Positions 44,762 to 52,894 of a DNA stretch of 64,000 nt are shown here, one piece after another. Where the stretch lies: NCBI RefSeq assembly GCF_003259225.1, contig NZ_QHJF01000016.1, forward strand, positions 1 to 64,000, written 5' to 3'. How positions within the stretch are numbered: the first letter of the stretch is position 1; the number at the start of each line of letters is the position of its first letter. The DNA comes from Marinomonas arctica. GTDB taxonomy: Bacteria > Pseudomonadota > Gammaproteobacteria > Pseudomonadales > Marinomonadaceae. A program made the translations under genes and the position numbers. The notes beneath the pieces were generated by a model. The model ran no database searches. It saw only the letters and a list, made by a program, of their open reading frames with translations, and was not told where the DNA came from.

Positions 44762-45649
44762 ATGATAAATAAGCTTGAAATACATCATCTGAGAACATTA
44801 AGCGCTCTCTATCAGTTCGGCAGTATTTCAACGGCGGCAGAACATTTAAGTGTTTCTCAACAGGCAATTAGTCTTCAACTTAAAAAGATAAGAACCATTC
44901 TTGGTGATCAACTCTTTGTTAGAACAGGCCACGGAATGATTCCAACACCCTACGCCAAAGACATTGAACAACACATCGAGAAAATATTAACCCACATAAA
45001 TAGCATTCCTCTGTCCAATACGTTTTCACCGCAAGAAATAACAAGAACACTAGTCATCTGTGCAACAGACTACACGCAAGAAGTGATAGTAACCGACCTA
45101 ATTAGAGAGCTTAGACAGTTCGCACCTAAAGTCAAAGTGATCGTCACCAATATTGAACACGCCAATCTCACCCAAAAAATCCATCAAGGCTCAATAGACA
45201 TTGTTTTTACCACCAGCGCCTATGTTCCCGAAGGGCTGATTTCCACGCCATTATTTATAGAAAAGTACTTATGCGTGACAGCAAATAAAACCATTGAACG
45301 TACTCATGACCTATCACTACAACAATTAACCAAACATGATTTTGTCATCACTTCGCCTGGTGTGGGCAGCTTTATAGGCTCTGCAGACACTTGGTTTGAA
45401 CAACAAGGTTTTCCACGTCAGGTTGCCGTATCCGCCCCATCCTTTCATATGGCGAAAGAAACCATAAAACATTCAAACATGGTGGGGTTTATTCCTTCGA
45501 GACTATTACCGTACGAAGGACTATTTGAGCTTCCATTAGAAAAATACCCACCGGGTTATCAAGTCGTTGCGGCCTATCACCCAAGCGCAAAACATGACCT
45601 ATTAATTAGCTGGTTACTGGATAGCGTCCAGAAGAAATTTACTCATTAA
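44762..45649 (+). CDS. LysR-type transcriptional regulator
   Basis: This 295-aa protein has an N-terminal HTH (LEIHHLRTLSALYQFGSIST, then HLSVSQQAISLQLKKIRTIL, then LFVRTGHGMIPTPYA) and a normal LysR effector domain (VVTDLIRELRQFAPKVKVIV). It belongs to a different branch from the two GST-linked regulators (LGDQLFVRTGHGM type). It is divergent from the lipoprotein gene with an 88-bp promoter gap, and 99 bp upstream of ridA. Confidence 0.9.
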   Translation: MINKLEIHHLRTLSALYQFGSISTAAEHLSVSQQAISLQLKKIRTILGDQLFVRTGHGMIPTPYAKDIEQHIEKILTHINSIPLSNTFSPQEITRTLVICATDYTQEVIVTDLIRELRQFAPKVKVIVTNIEHANLTQKIHQGSIDIVFTTSAYVPEGLISTPLFIEKYLCVTANKTIERTHDLSLQQLTKHDFVITSPGVGSFIGSADTWFEQQGFPRQVAVSAPSFHMAKETIKHSNMVGFIPSRLLPYEGLFELPLEKYPPGYQVVAAYHPSAKHDLLISWLLDSVQKKFTH

Positions 45650-45748
45650 AGAAGCATCAGCTTGTATGAGTAACAAGCTAAGCTTTATCGTCAACCACGT
45701 CATTCACCTCTACTCTATCGTCACTTTAAACACCATGTAGAGGTCATT

Positions 45749-46150
45749 ATGTCCATTAAACGCATTAACCCATCATCTTTGTATGACGGCACGGCGACTG
45801 GCATGTCACAAGCCACAATTGATACAGACACTGGGTTGATTTTTATTTCAGGGCAAGTCGATTGGGACACCGATTTTCACACTCAGAATCACGACATGAA
45901 AACGCAAACTGCCAATGCAGCAAAACACTTAATCACAGTTCTAGAAGCGTCTAATTCTTCAGTCGAGAATATCTTGCAGTTACGTGTCTATGTTCGCGGT
46001 GAGGTTGCAGACCATATGGCCGATATTGTCCCTATTATCGCCAGCACATTAGGCATATCACGCCCAGCCTTAACAGGTATTGGGGTCGCCTCTTTAGCTT
46101 CCCCAGAGACCTTAATTGAAATTGAAGCGGTTGCAAAAGTGGCTCGATAG
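45749..46150 (+). CDS. RidA (YjgF/YER057c/UK114) family protein
   Basis: This 133-aa protein is normal length. It has TGLIFISGQVDWDTDFHTQN, then the RidA segment LRVYVRGEVADH and the trailing ARPALTGIGVASLASPETLIEIEAVA. The catalytic-Arg position of RidA (RVYV) is present. RidA hydrolyses reactive imines such as 2-aminoacrylate; other family members differ, so only the family is called. It starts at the ATG 45749 behind AGAGG. Confidence 0.9.
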   Translation: MSIKRINPSSLYDGTATGMSQATIDTDTGLIFISGQVDWDTDFHTQNHDMKTQTANAAKHLITVLEASNSSVENILQLRVYVRGEVADHMADIVPIIASTLGISRPALTGIGVASLASPETLIEIEAVAKVAR

Positions 46151-46203
46151 AACACTGGTCCCCATTTTAACCAAGAGGATAAAATCGGGATTACCTTGCA
46201 CGT

Positions 46204-48210
46204 CTATACATCATTTTCTTTCCCTTTCGCGTATTTATAAACCGTATTACGGCTGACGCCAGCCGTTTTGGCGGTTTGTGAAACATTACCTTTGAATTCG
46301 CTTAACAGGCGAGGAATCAGTCTTTCTAAGGGTTCATCTTGTTCTGTCGATGCAGACGCTGTTAGATCAAATGATGCGGAAGCATCCAGATCATCAAAGA
46401 AATCATCAGGCAAGTGCCATTCTTCCAATACTTCCTCATCGGCCATGGCCATGCCGACTTTCAGTACATGAGCAAGTTGACGCATGTTACCCGGCCAGGG
46501 GTGTCTGACCAATAATTCAAGCATATCTGACGATAAAGCAGGGCCGGGTTCTTCTTTACGCAAGCGATTGTGTAGGTATTGAATCAATTCTGCTTTGTCG
46601 GTTCGATCACGCAATGCGGGTAACTCTATGTTCAAACCCGAAATTCGATAGTATAAATCTTGGCGGAAACGGCCTTCTTTTACTTCGTCTTTTAAGGTGC
46701 GATTAGTGGCTGAAATGAGTTTAATATCAACAGGAAAGGCTTCCGTTGAGCCTAATGGCGTCACCACTCTTTCTTGTAAAACACGCAATAAACGCGACTG
46801 CACCGCCATGGGCATTTCACCGATTTCATCCAGAAATAACGTGCCTCGATGTGCACGACGAATCAAACCGATTGAGCCTCGATTTTGCGCACCTGTAAAA
46901 GCGCCTTTTTCGTAACCAAAAAGTTCAGACTCTACCAGCTCAGCCGGAATGGCCGCGCAATTTACCGCCACCAGCATCTCTTTGGCACGAGAGCTGTGAT
47001 AGTGCAAACTGCGTACGAATATCTCCTTCCCCGCCCCGGTTTCCCCATGAATCAAAATTGGAATGTCTTTTTCCATGATCTTATGGGCTTGACGCACCAA
47101 ACGCTCTACTCGCTCATCTCCATGTTGTAGTTCAGCCAATGGAATGACGTTATCTGGGATGGCGATTGAGGACGGTTTCTCCGTATCCTTCACCTTATCT
47201 GGTGACGAATTTTTTTCATTCATAACAATGGCTTCTGATTGAGGCGGGGCAACGTAATCAGCACGCTGACGAAAGTCTGGTACACGCATAATTTGCTGTA
47301 CTGGCGGAATCACTTTGACATAAAACTGATAACGCCCCATGGCAATCAGTTTCATCGGCAAACTATAAGGATGATGTTTGATTTCACGCATTTCAATATC
47401 AAACACTTGATTGATGTTCAACAAGGCTAAGTCTCGTGCCAACACCACCTCCGCGCGACGATTTGCCGACACAATGGTGCCGTTTTCGTCAAGCACCAAA
47501 ATACCGGACCAATGACTGTCCAAACTGACCACATTGGTATTAAAGCTGAGGATAAAATGTTCTTGCTGAAAGGCCGAAAATATCAGACGATTTTCGACGC
47601 TCAAAGACATGAGTTTGACCATGCCAAAAGTATGATCTTGGGGTAAATACGCGTCGGAAGAAATGTCCAACACTCCGACCAAATCGTTTTTGGTGTTGTA
47701 AATGGGCGACGCTGAACCGACCATAAAACGATTGGCGCGCAAAAAGTGTTCATCACGACCCACTTGAATCGCTTCACCCGTGATCAAAGCAGTACCGATG
47801 GCATTCGTGCCCGCGCCCATTTCACTCCATTGATTACCACCGACCAAACCATGTTGCGCAGCACTACCAAAACGCGGCTGCCCCCATGTGTTCAGCACAT
47901 GACCTTGACGATCAGCCAAGACAATCATGCAAGCCGAATTACTCAGAATATTTTCATAGTACGGCAGCACTTCGTTTTCTGTCGTTTCTAGCAAACTACG
48001 ATGCTGGTCTATTAGGTCACTCAGGGTGCCTTTTGGCAGAGTCGCAAAATCTGGACGACTACCGTGGTCCAAACCGAACTGTTCACAACGATACCAAGAC
48101 GCTTGAATTCTCTCTTTGTGAGTCTGTGTCAGCCCCGCCTCCGCAGTGGACGCAATGTCTGTGGATATGGTCGCCGTTTGTGGTTGTTTTTGTTCTTTTT
48201 CATCTTGCAT
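46204..48210 (-). CDS. AcoR-type sigma-54-dependent activator
   Basis: This protein is about 668 aa. It has an N-terminal GAF domain (VLADRQGHVLNTWGQPRFGS, GAGTNAIGTALITGEAIQVG) as in AcoR, then a PAS-like region (ILVLDENGTIVSANRRAEVV), the AAA+ sigma-54 domain (GETGAGKEIF, intact GAFTGA, RGTLFLDEIGEMP) and a C-terminal Fis HTH (NVSQTAKTAGVSRNTVYKYA). I prefer the ATG at 48210 (GGAG upstream) over 48252. It is divergent from the glycerol ABC operon, which has a sigma-54 promoter, so it is the likely activator. Confidence 0.9.
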   Translation of the reverse strand: MQDEKEQKQPQTATISTDIASTAEAGLTQTHKERIQASWYRCEQFGLDHGSRPDFATLPKGTLSDLIDQHRSLLETTENEVLPYYENILSNSACMIVLADRQGHVLNTWGQPRFGSAAQHGLVGGNQWSEMGAGTNAIGTALITGEAIQVGRDEHFLRANRFMVGSASPIYNTKNDLVGVLDISSDAYLPQDHTFGMVKLMSLSVENRLIFSAFQQEHFILSFNTNVVSLDSHWSGILVLDENGTIVSANRRAEVVLARDLALLNINQVFDIEMREIKHHPYSLPMKLIAMGRYQFYVKVIPPVQQIMRVPDFRQRADYVAPPQSEAIVMNEKNSSPDKVKDTEKPSSIAIPDNVIPLAELQHGDERVERLVRQAHKIMEKDIPILIHGETGAGKEIFVRSLHYHSSRAKEMLVAVNCAAIPAELVESELFGYEKGAFTGAQNRGSIGLIRRAHRGTLFLDEIGEMPMAVQSRLLRVLQERVVTPLGSTEAFPVDIKLISATNRTLKDEVKEGRFRQDLYYRISGLNIELPALRDRTDKAELIQYLHNRLRKEEPGPALSSDMLELLVRHPWPGNMRQLAHVLKVGMAMADEEVLEEWHLPDDFFDDLDASASFDLTASASTEQDEPLERLIPRLLSEFKGNVSQTAKTAGVSRNTVYKYAKGKENDV

Positions 48211-48256
48211 TTCCAACTCCAACACAGCGGTGTAAACATCAAAACTGTGCATGAAA

Positions 48257-48304
48257 TGTTCATTGTAATGAGCAGACTGTAAACACTTTGAACACTCGTG
48301 AACA
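48257..48304. promoter_or_regulatory. Candidate enhancer of the AcoR-like activator
   Basis: TGTTCA (48257-48262) faces TGAACA (48289-48294), with a second TGAACA (48299-48304) exactly one helical turn further. The cluster is about 100-150 bp upstream of the glycerol operon's -24/-12 element, the normal enhancer distance. Confidence 0.5.
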
Positions 48305-48405
48305 GTCCTTTTTCAAAAGCGAAAACTACCAAAAACAATACGGAAATATAATAAAAATTATATTTATCAATCACTTAAACAAAATTAATACAGGAAAATT
48401 ATTTT

Positions 48406-48421
48406 TGGCACAGCTTTTGTA
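48406..48421 (+). promoter_or_regulatory. Sigma-54 promoter for the glycerol ABC operon
   Basis: TGGCACA-GCTT-TTGTA has the -24 GG and a -12 G at correct spacing (GT in place of GC). It lies about 98 bp upstream of the first gene's ATG. Confidence 0.7.
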
Positions 48422-48518
48422 ATGTACTTATCCATCAAGGTGCGTTCGCTTTTGAGCTTTTAATGATCAACAAGACGATCGCACTTAAAAAAACAATAAC
48501 AACAAAAAGGTACTCACA

Positions 48519-49607
48519 ATGTCTCTGACGCTGCAGAATGTATCGCGCGTTGTTGAAGGTGAGACGTGGATCGATCAGGTAAACCTGTCTCTCGAACCCG
48601 GCTCTTTCAACGTTCTACTTGGACGCACGCTGTCCGGTAAAACCACGCTGATGCGCCTTATGGCCGGTCTTGACCGTCCAACCAAAGGGAAAATCCTCAT
48701 GAATGGGGTGGACGTCACTGGTGTGCCAGTGCGCGAACGTAACATCTCCATGGTGTACCAACAGTTCATCAACTACCCCAACCTCACCGTGTACGAAAAC
48801 ATCGCTTCACCTTTGCGTCTGGCAAAAATGGATGAAAAAGAAGTCGACCGCCGTGTACGTGAAACCGCGGCGATGTTGCGCATCGATCCTTTTCTTGATC
48901 GTCTTCCATTACAACTCTCTGGCGGCCAACAACAACGCACCGCCATGGCGAGAGCCTTGGTCAAAGATTCACAAATTATCCTCTTCGATGAGCCATTGGT
49001 TAACCTTGATTACAAGCTACGGGAAGAGCTTCGTCAAGAATTACGCGCCTTGTTCAAAGCACGTAATTGCATCGCGGTATATGCCACCACAGAGCCCAAT
49101 GAAGCATTAGCGTTAGGTGGCAACACCGCCGTCTTAAACGAAGGGCGTTTGCTGCAAATGGGACCAACCGCTGAGGTTTATCATCAGCCAAAAGACATCA
49201 TTACCGCAGAAATGTTCTCTGAACCGCCCATCAATGTGGTTCCTGGTCGCGTCAGCGAAGAAGAAGTCACCTTCGACGATACGGTACATTTCCGTTTAAA
49301 CAGCGATTTGCGTCGTCTTACACCGGGTGAATATCAGTTTGGTGTACGTGCCTCACATATTGGTCTCGTCCCTCATTCAGACGATGATTTGGAATTGCCC
49401 GTTCGCGTTGATCTGGCAGAAATTAGTGGCTCGGAAACCTTCTTGCACGTCCATAATCCGCATTTTGATTTGGTACTGCACCTATCTGGGGTTCATGCCT
49501 ACCAAGTGGATCAAGAAATTAAGGTCTACTTCCCAACGCACAAGCTTTACGCCTTCGATGCCCAAGGCAAGATGGTGCATTCCCCCGCTCGCATGAGGGA
49601 TCAATAA
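48519..49607 (+). CDS. glpS: Glycerol ABC transporter ATPase GlpS
   Basis: This 362-aa protein has Walker A GRTLSGKTTLMR, signature LSGGQQQRTAMARAL, Walker B ILFDEPLVNLD and a C-terminal TOBE-like domain. The unusual GRTLSGKT P-loop is shared by the GlpS group. It pairs with GlpT to power glycerol uptake. It is the first gene of a six-gene operon (glpS-glpT-glpP-glpQ-DUF2160-glpV) matching the rhizobial glycerol transporter order. It is preceded by a sigma-54 promoter. Substrate is inferred from the complete gene set. Confidence 0.88.
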   Translation: MSLTLQNVSRVVEGETWIDQVNLSLEPGSFNVLLGRTLSGKTTLMRLMAGLDRPTKGKILMNGVDVTGVPVRERNISMVYQQFINYPNLTVYENIASPLRLAKMDEKEVDRRVRETAAMLRIDPFLDRLPLQLSGGQQQRTAMARALVKDSQIILFDEPLVNLDYKLREELRQELRALFKARNCIAVYATTEPNEALALGGNTAVLNEGRLLQMGPTAEVYHQPKDIITAEMFSEPPINVVPGRVSEEEVTFDDTVHFRLNSDLRRLTPGEYQFGVRASHIGLVPHSDDDLELPVRVDLAEISGSETFLHVHNPHFDLVLHLSGVHAYQVDQEIKVYFPTHKLYAFDAQGKMVHSPARMRDQ

Positions 49608-49609
49608 TC

Positions 49610-50764
49610 ATGGCTTCTATTACCCTAAATGCCTTAGCGCATACCTACACAGAGAATCCAACCAAACCAGAAGACTACGCGATTCGTGAAATGACTCACG
49701 TTTGGGAACAAGGCGGTGCCTTTGCTTTATTGGGTCCGTCCGGTTGCGGAAAATCCACCCTGCTGAATATTATTTCTGGCCTGCTGAAACCGTCTAATGG
49801 TGAGGTCTTGTTCGATGGCAAGCGCGTCAATGAGCTAAAACCGGAAGAACGTAACATTGCACAAGTGTTTCAGTTCCCTGTGGTATACGACACCATGACG
49901 GTGTTTGATAACTTAGCCTTTCCCTTGCGCAATATTGGCGTGCCGGAATACAAGGTGAAATCAAAAGTCTATGAAGTGGCTGAAATTCTCGAACTGTCGG
50001 ACCAGCTAAAACGCAAAGCCAAAGGCTTGTCGGCGGATCAGAAACAAAAAGTCTCTATGGGTCGCGGCTTAGTACGTGACGATGTATCGGCGATTTTGTT
50101 TGATGAACCCCTCACCGTTATCGACCCTCAGTTGAAATGGAAACTACGTCGTAAGCTCAAACAAATCCATGAACAGTTCAATATCACCATGGTGTATGTG
50201 ACCCACGATCAATTAGAAGCCTCGACCTTCGCCGACAAAATTGCCGTCATGTACAACGGGCAAATCGTCCAGTTCGGCACACCTCGAGAGTTATTCGAAA
50301 ATCCTGCGCACACTTTCGTTGGCTACTTTATCGGTAGCCCTGGCATGAACTTTTTTGACGCTGAACTGAAAAATCAAGGCGGGAAAGAAGCTCTCATGTT
50401 TGGTGACCATGAAATCTCCGTCAGCGATGCCATGCTGACACGCTTAAAAGCCATGGGAGCCAATAAAGTCACCTTGGGCATTCGTCCAGAATTTGTCCAC
50501 GTTTGGGACGGTAAAAACAGCGACGCGTTTCATGTTGATGTGGACTATGTAGAAGACCTGGGTACTTACAAGATTTTGTCTTTCTTGTTTCATGGGCAAG
50601 TGATGAAAGCCCGCCTCAGTGAAGATCAGAAAGTTCCTTCTGGGCAAATTTATGTGAGTTTTCCAGAACAGTGGACCAAGGTCTATGTAGACGATTACTT
50701 GGTTGACTTAACCGATTCTGCTGTCGATCACGACAAGAAAAAGGAGATCCAGCATGCAAATTAA
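49610..50764 (+). CDS. glpT: Glycerol ABC transporter ATPase GlpT (degenerate signature)
   Basis: In this 384-aa protein Walker A is normal (GPSGCGKSTLLN), but the signature is LSADQKQKVSMGR instead of LSGGQ. Walker B is ILFDEPLTVIDP. So one of the two ATP sites of the GlpS/GlpT pair is asymmetric. The C-terminal TOBE-like part (NKVTLGIRPEFVHV) is present. It is 2 bp after glpS and its 3' end overlaps glpP by 11 bp. This glpT is the ABC ATPase, not the glycerol-3-phosphate permease of the same symbol. Confidence 0.87.
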   Translation: MASITLNALAHTYTENPTKPEDYAIREMTHVWEQGGAFALLGPSGCGKSTLLNIISGLLKPSNGEVLFDGKRVNELKPEERNIAQVFQFPVVYDTMTVFDNLAFPLRNIGVPEYKVKSKVYEVAEILELSDQLKRKAKGLSADQKQKVSMGRGLVRDDVSAILFDEPLTVIDPQLKWKLRRKLKQIHEQFNITMVYVTHDQLEASTFADKIAVMYNGQIVQFGTPRELFENPAHTFVGYFIGSPGMNFFDAELKNQGGKEALMFGDHEISVSDAMLTRLKAMGANKVTLGIRPEFVHVWDGKNSDAFHVDVDYVEDLGTYKILSFLFHGQVMKARLSEDQKVPSGQIYVSFPEQWTKVYVDDYLVDLTDSAVDHDKKKEIQHAN

Positions 50765-51623
50765 AGTCGAAAACAACAAGGCATGGTTCCTTGTTTTACC
50801 GGTTTTTCTCATTGTGGCCTTCTCTGCCATTATTCCATTAATGACAGTGGTCAATTATTCGGTACAGGATATTTTTGACCCCTATACACGTTACTTTGTT
50901 GGCACAGAATGGTTCAAACAAGTGATGCTGGACAGCCGCTTGCACGAAGCCTTACTACGCCAATTCCTTTACTCTTTCACCATCTTGGCCATTGAAGTGC
51001 CATTGGGCATTTGCGTGGCATTGATGATGCCAACCAAGGGTCGCGGGGCGTCATTGGCTTTGATCTTGGTTGCGATTCCCCTGCTGATCCCATGGAACGT
51101 AGTCGGTACGATTTGGCAAATATTTGGCCGCGCTGACATTGGGTTATTTGGGGCATTTATGAGTAGTATCGGTGTCGATTACAACTACGCCTCTGACCCG
51201 ACCGACGCTTGGCTAACCGTGGTATTAATGGACGTCTGGCACTGGACTCCTTTAATCGCGCTGTTGTGTTATTCCGGTTTGCGAGCCATTCCTGAGGTGT
51301 ATTACCAAGCGGCGCGTATCGACCAAGCCTCTCGCTGGGCTGTATTCCGCTATATCCAACTGCCTAAACTCACTAACGTGCTAATTATTGGTGTGTTATT
51401 GCGCTTCATGGACTCTTTCATGATTTATACCGAACCCTTTGTGCTTACAGGGGGCGGCCCAGGCAGCTCCACGACTTTCTTGAGTCAGTCGTTAGTACAA
51501 CAAGCCATCGGCCAGTTTGACCTTGGTCCTGCGGCCGCGTTCTCTCTAGTGTACTTCTTAATCATCTTGCTCGTGTGCTGGGTGTTCTACACCACCATCA
51601 TGAACATGCAAAAAGACAAGTAG
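50754..51623 (+). CDS. glpP: Glycerol ABC transporter permease GlpP
   Basis: This 289-aa protein has six hydrophobic segments. The EAA loop reads EVYYQAARIDQASRWAVFRY, typical of MalF/UgpA-like permeases. It opens AWFLVLPVFLIVAFSAIIPL. It forms the membrane channel with GlpQ. The start ATG lies within the end of glpT behind AGGAG. Confidence 0.9.
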   Translation: MQIKVENNKAWFLVLPVFLIVAFSAIIPLMTVVNYSVQDIFDPYTRYFVGTEWFKQVMLDSRLHEALLRQFLYSFTILAIEVPLGICVALMMPTKGRGASLALILVAIPLLIPWNVVGTIWQIFGRADIGLFGAFMSSIGVDYNYASDPTDAWLTVVLMDVWHWTPLIALLCYSGLRAIPEVYYQAARIDQASRWAVFRYIQLPKLTNVLIIGVLLRFMDSFMIYTEPFVLTGGGPGSSTTFLSQSLVQQAIGQFDLGPAAAFSLVYFLIILLVCWVFYTTIMNMQKDK

Positions 51624-51632
51624 GAGCGGATC

Positions 51633-52529
51633 ATGACGCAATCGTCAACGAAACCCATAGAACACGCTTATAAAGTCACCAAAGAACAAGCGCCCGTGTA
51701 TAGCCGCGCGGAACGCAAAATCCGCAACGCGAATCTACGTGGTCGCTTTGGCCTAGCGCTGTACATTGTATTGCTGTTACTGCCAATCTATTGGCTTGTA
51801 AACATGTCGTTCAAAACCAATACCGAGATTCTCAGCGGATTGTCCTTTTTCCCTGAGAATTTTACCCTAGCCAACTACGCCAAGATCTTTGGTGATCCAA
51901 CATGGTACATGGGTTACGTCAACTCCATATTCTACGTATCCATGAACATGGTGATTAGCTTATTAGTAGCTCTGCCTGCCGCTTATGCGTTTAGCCGCTA
52001 TAAGTTCATTGGTGACAAGCACATGTTCTTCTGGTTGTTGTCCAACCGAATGGCACCACCAGCGGTATTCCTATTACCTTTTTTCCAACTGTATTCCTCA
52101 GTCGGTCTGTTCGATACCCATATTGCGGTGGCCTTGGCGCACTGTTTGTTCAACGTGCCATTAGCGGTATGGATTCTAGAAGGCTTTATGAGTGGCGTGC
52201 CACGTGAAATAGACGAAACGGCGTACATCGATGGCTACTCCTTTCCAAAATTTTTCGTACGCATCTTCATTCCTTTGATTCGCTCAGGCATCGGTGTAAC
52301 GGCCTTCTTCTGCTTCATGTTCTCTTGGGTAGAGCTACTGCTAGCACGAACGTTGACGTCGGTCGATGCCAAGCCTATCGCGGCCATCATGACCCGAACC
52401 GTCTCGGCGTCGGGTATGGATTGGGGGTTGCTCGCCGCCGCAGGTGTACTGACTATTCTGCCGGGGATGCTGGTCATTTACTTCGTTCGTAACCATGTGG
52501 CGAAGGGCTTTGCCCTTGGTCGAGTGTAA
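51633..52529 (+). CDS. glpQ: Glycerol ABC transporter permease GlpQ
   Basis: This 298-aa protein has a charged N-terminus (about 35 residues), then six hydrophobic segments. The EAA loop is PREIDETAYIDGYSFPKFFV. It contains LSNRMAPPAVFLLPFFQLYS and ends FVRNHVAKGFALGRV, as MalG-like permeases do. It has AGGAG before the ATG and is 9 bp after glpP. Confidence 0.9.
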   Translation: MTQSSTKPIEHAYKVTKEQAPVYSRAERKIRNANLRGRFGLALYIVLLLLPIYWLVNMSFKTNTEILSGLSFFPENFTLANYAKIFGDPTWYMGYVNSIFYVSMNMVISLLVALPAAYAFSRYKFIGDKHMFFWLLSNRMAPPAVFLLPFFQLYSSVGLFDTHIAVALAHCLFNVPLAVWILEGFMSGVPREIDETAYIDGYSFPKFFVRIFIPLIRSGIGVTAFFCFMFSWVELLLARTLTSVDAKPIAAIMTRTVSASGMDWGLLAAAGVLTILPGMLVIYFVRNHVAKGFALGRV

Positions 52530-52540
52530 GGAGAATTATT

Positions 52541-52813
52541 ATGGCTTGGATGTCTTGGACATTACCGACTGCCCTGTTTTTTATCGGCATTGCTGTGATC
52601 TTGGTCGGCATGACCACATGGCAAATTATTTCACCTTGTGTAGAGCGCCGTGGCTTTTTGCCACTGGCCACGACACGTGGTGATCGCTTATTCATAGGCC
52701 TGCTGAGCAGTGCCTTTATCCACCTTGCATTCGTTGCACTAACGGATGTGAACATCGCGGTGGCAACCGTCCTGTGCGCATTTTGGATGGTGATTCTAAT
52801 GCGCTGGGGCTAG
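52541..52813 (+). CDS. DUF2160 small membrane protein (GlpU-like)
   Basis: This 90-aa protein has two to three hydrophobic segments (LPTALFFIGIAVILVGMTTW, then LFIGLLSSAFIHLAFVALTD). DUF2160 proteins sit between permease and binding-protein genes in glycerol ABC operons (glpU in rhizobia). It ends AFWMVILMRWG. It has AAGGAG before the ATG and is 11 bp after glpQ. The role is unknown; presumably it aids assembly or stability. Confidence 0.88.
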   Translation: MAWMSWTLPTALFFIGIAVILVGMTTWQIISPCVERRGFLPLATTRGDRLFIGLLSSAFIHLAFVALTDVNIAVATVLCAFWMVILMRWG

Positions 52814-52894
52814 TCAGCGTCCCTAATCAATAGGAACGATGGATTATTTGGCATGGAAGCCACATAGAAAAACTAAACTTTGTTGAGGTAAATT

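Noticed and set aside
48064..48282. Forward open frames at the start of the AcoR-like gene
   Set aside because: They run antisense to conserved GAF coding and into the enhancer region; no family features.
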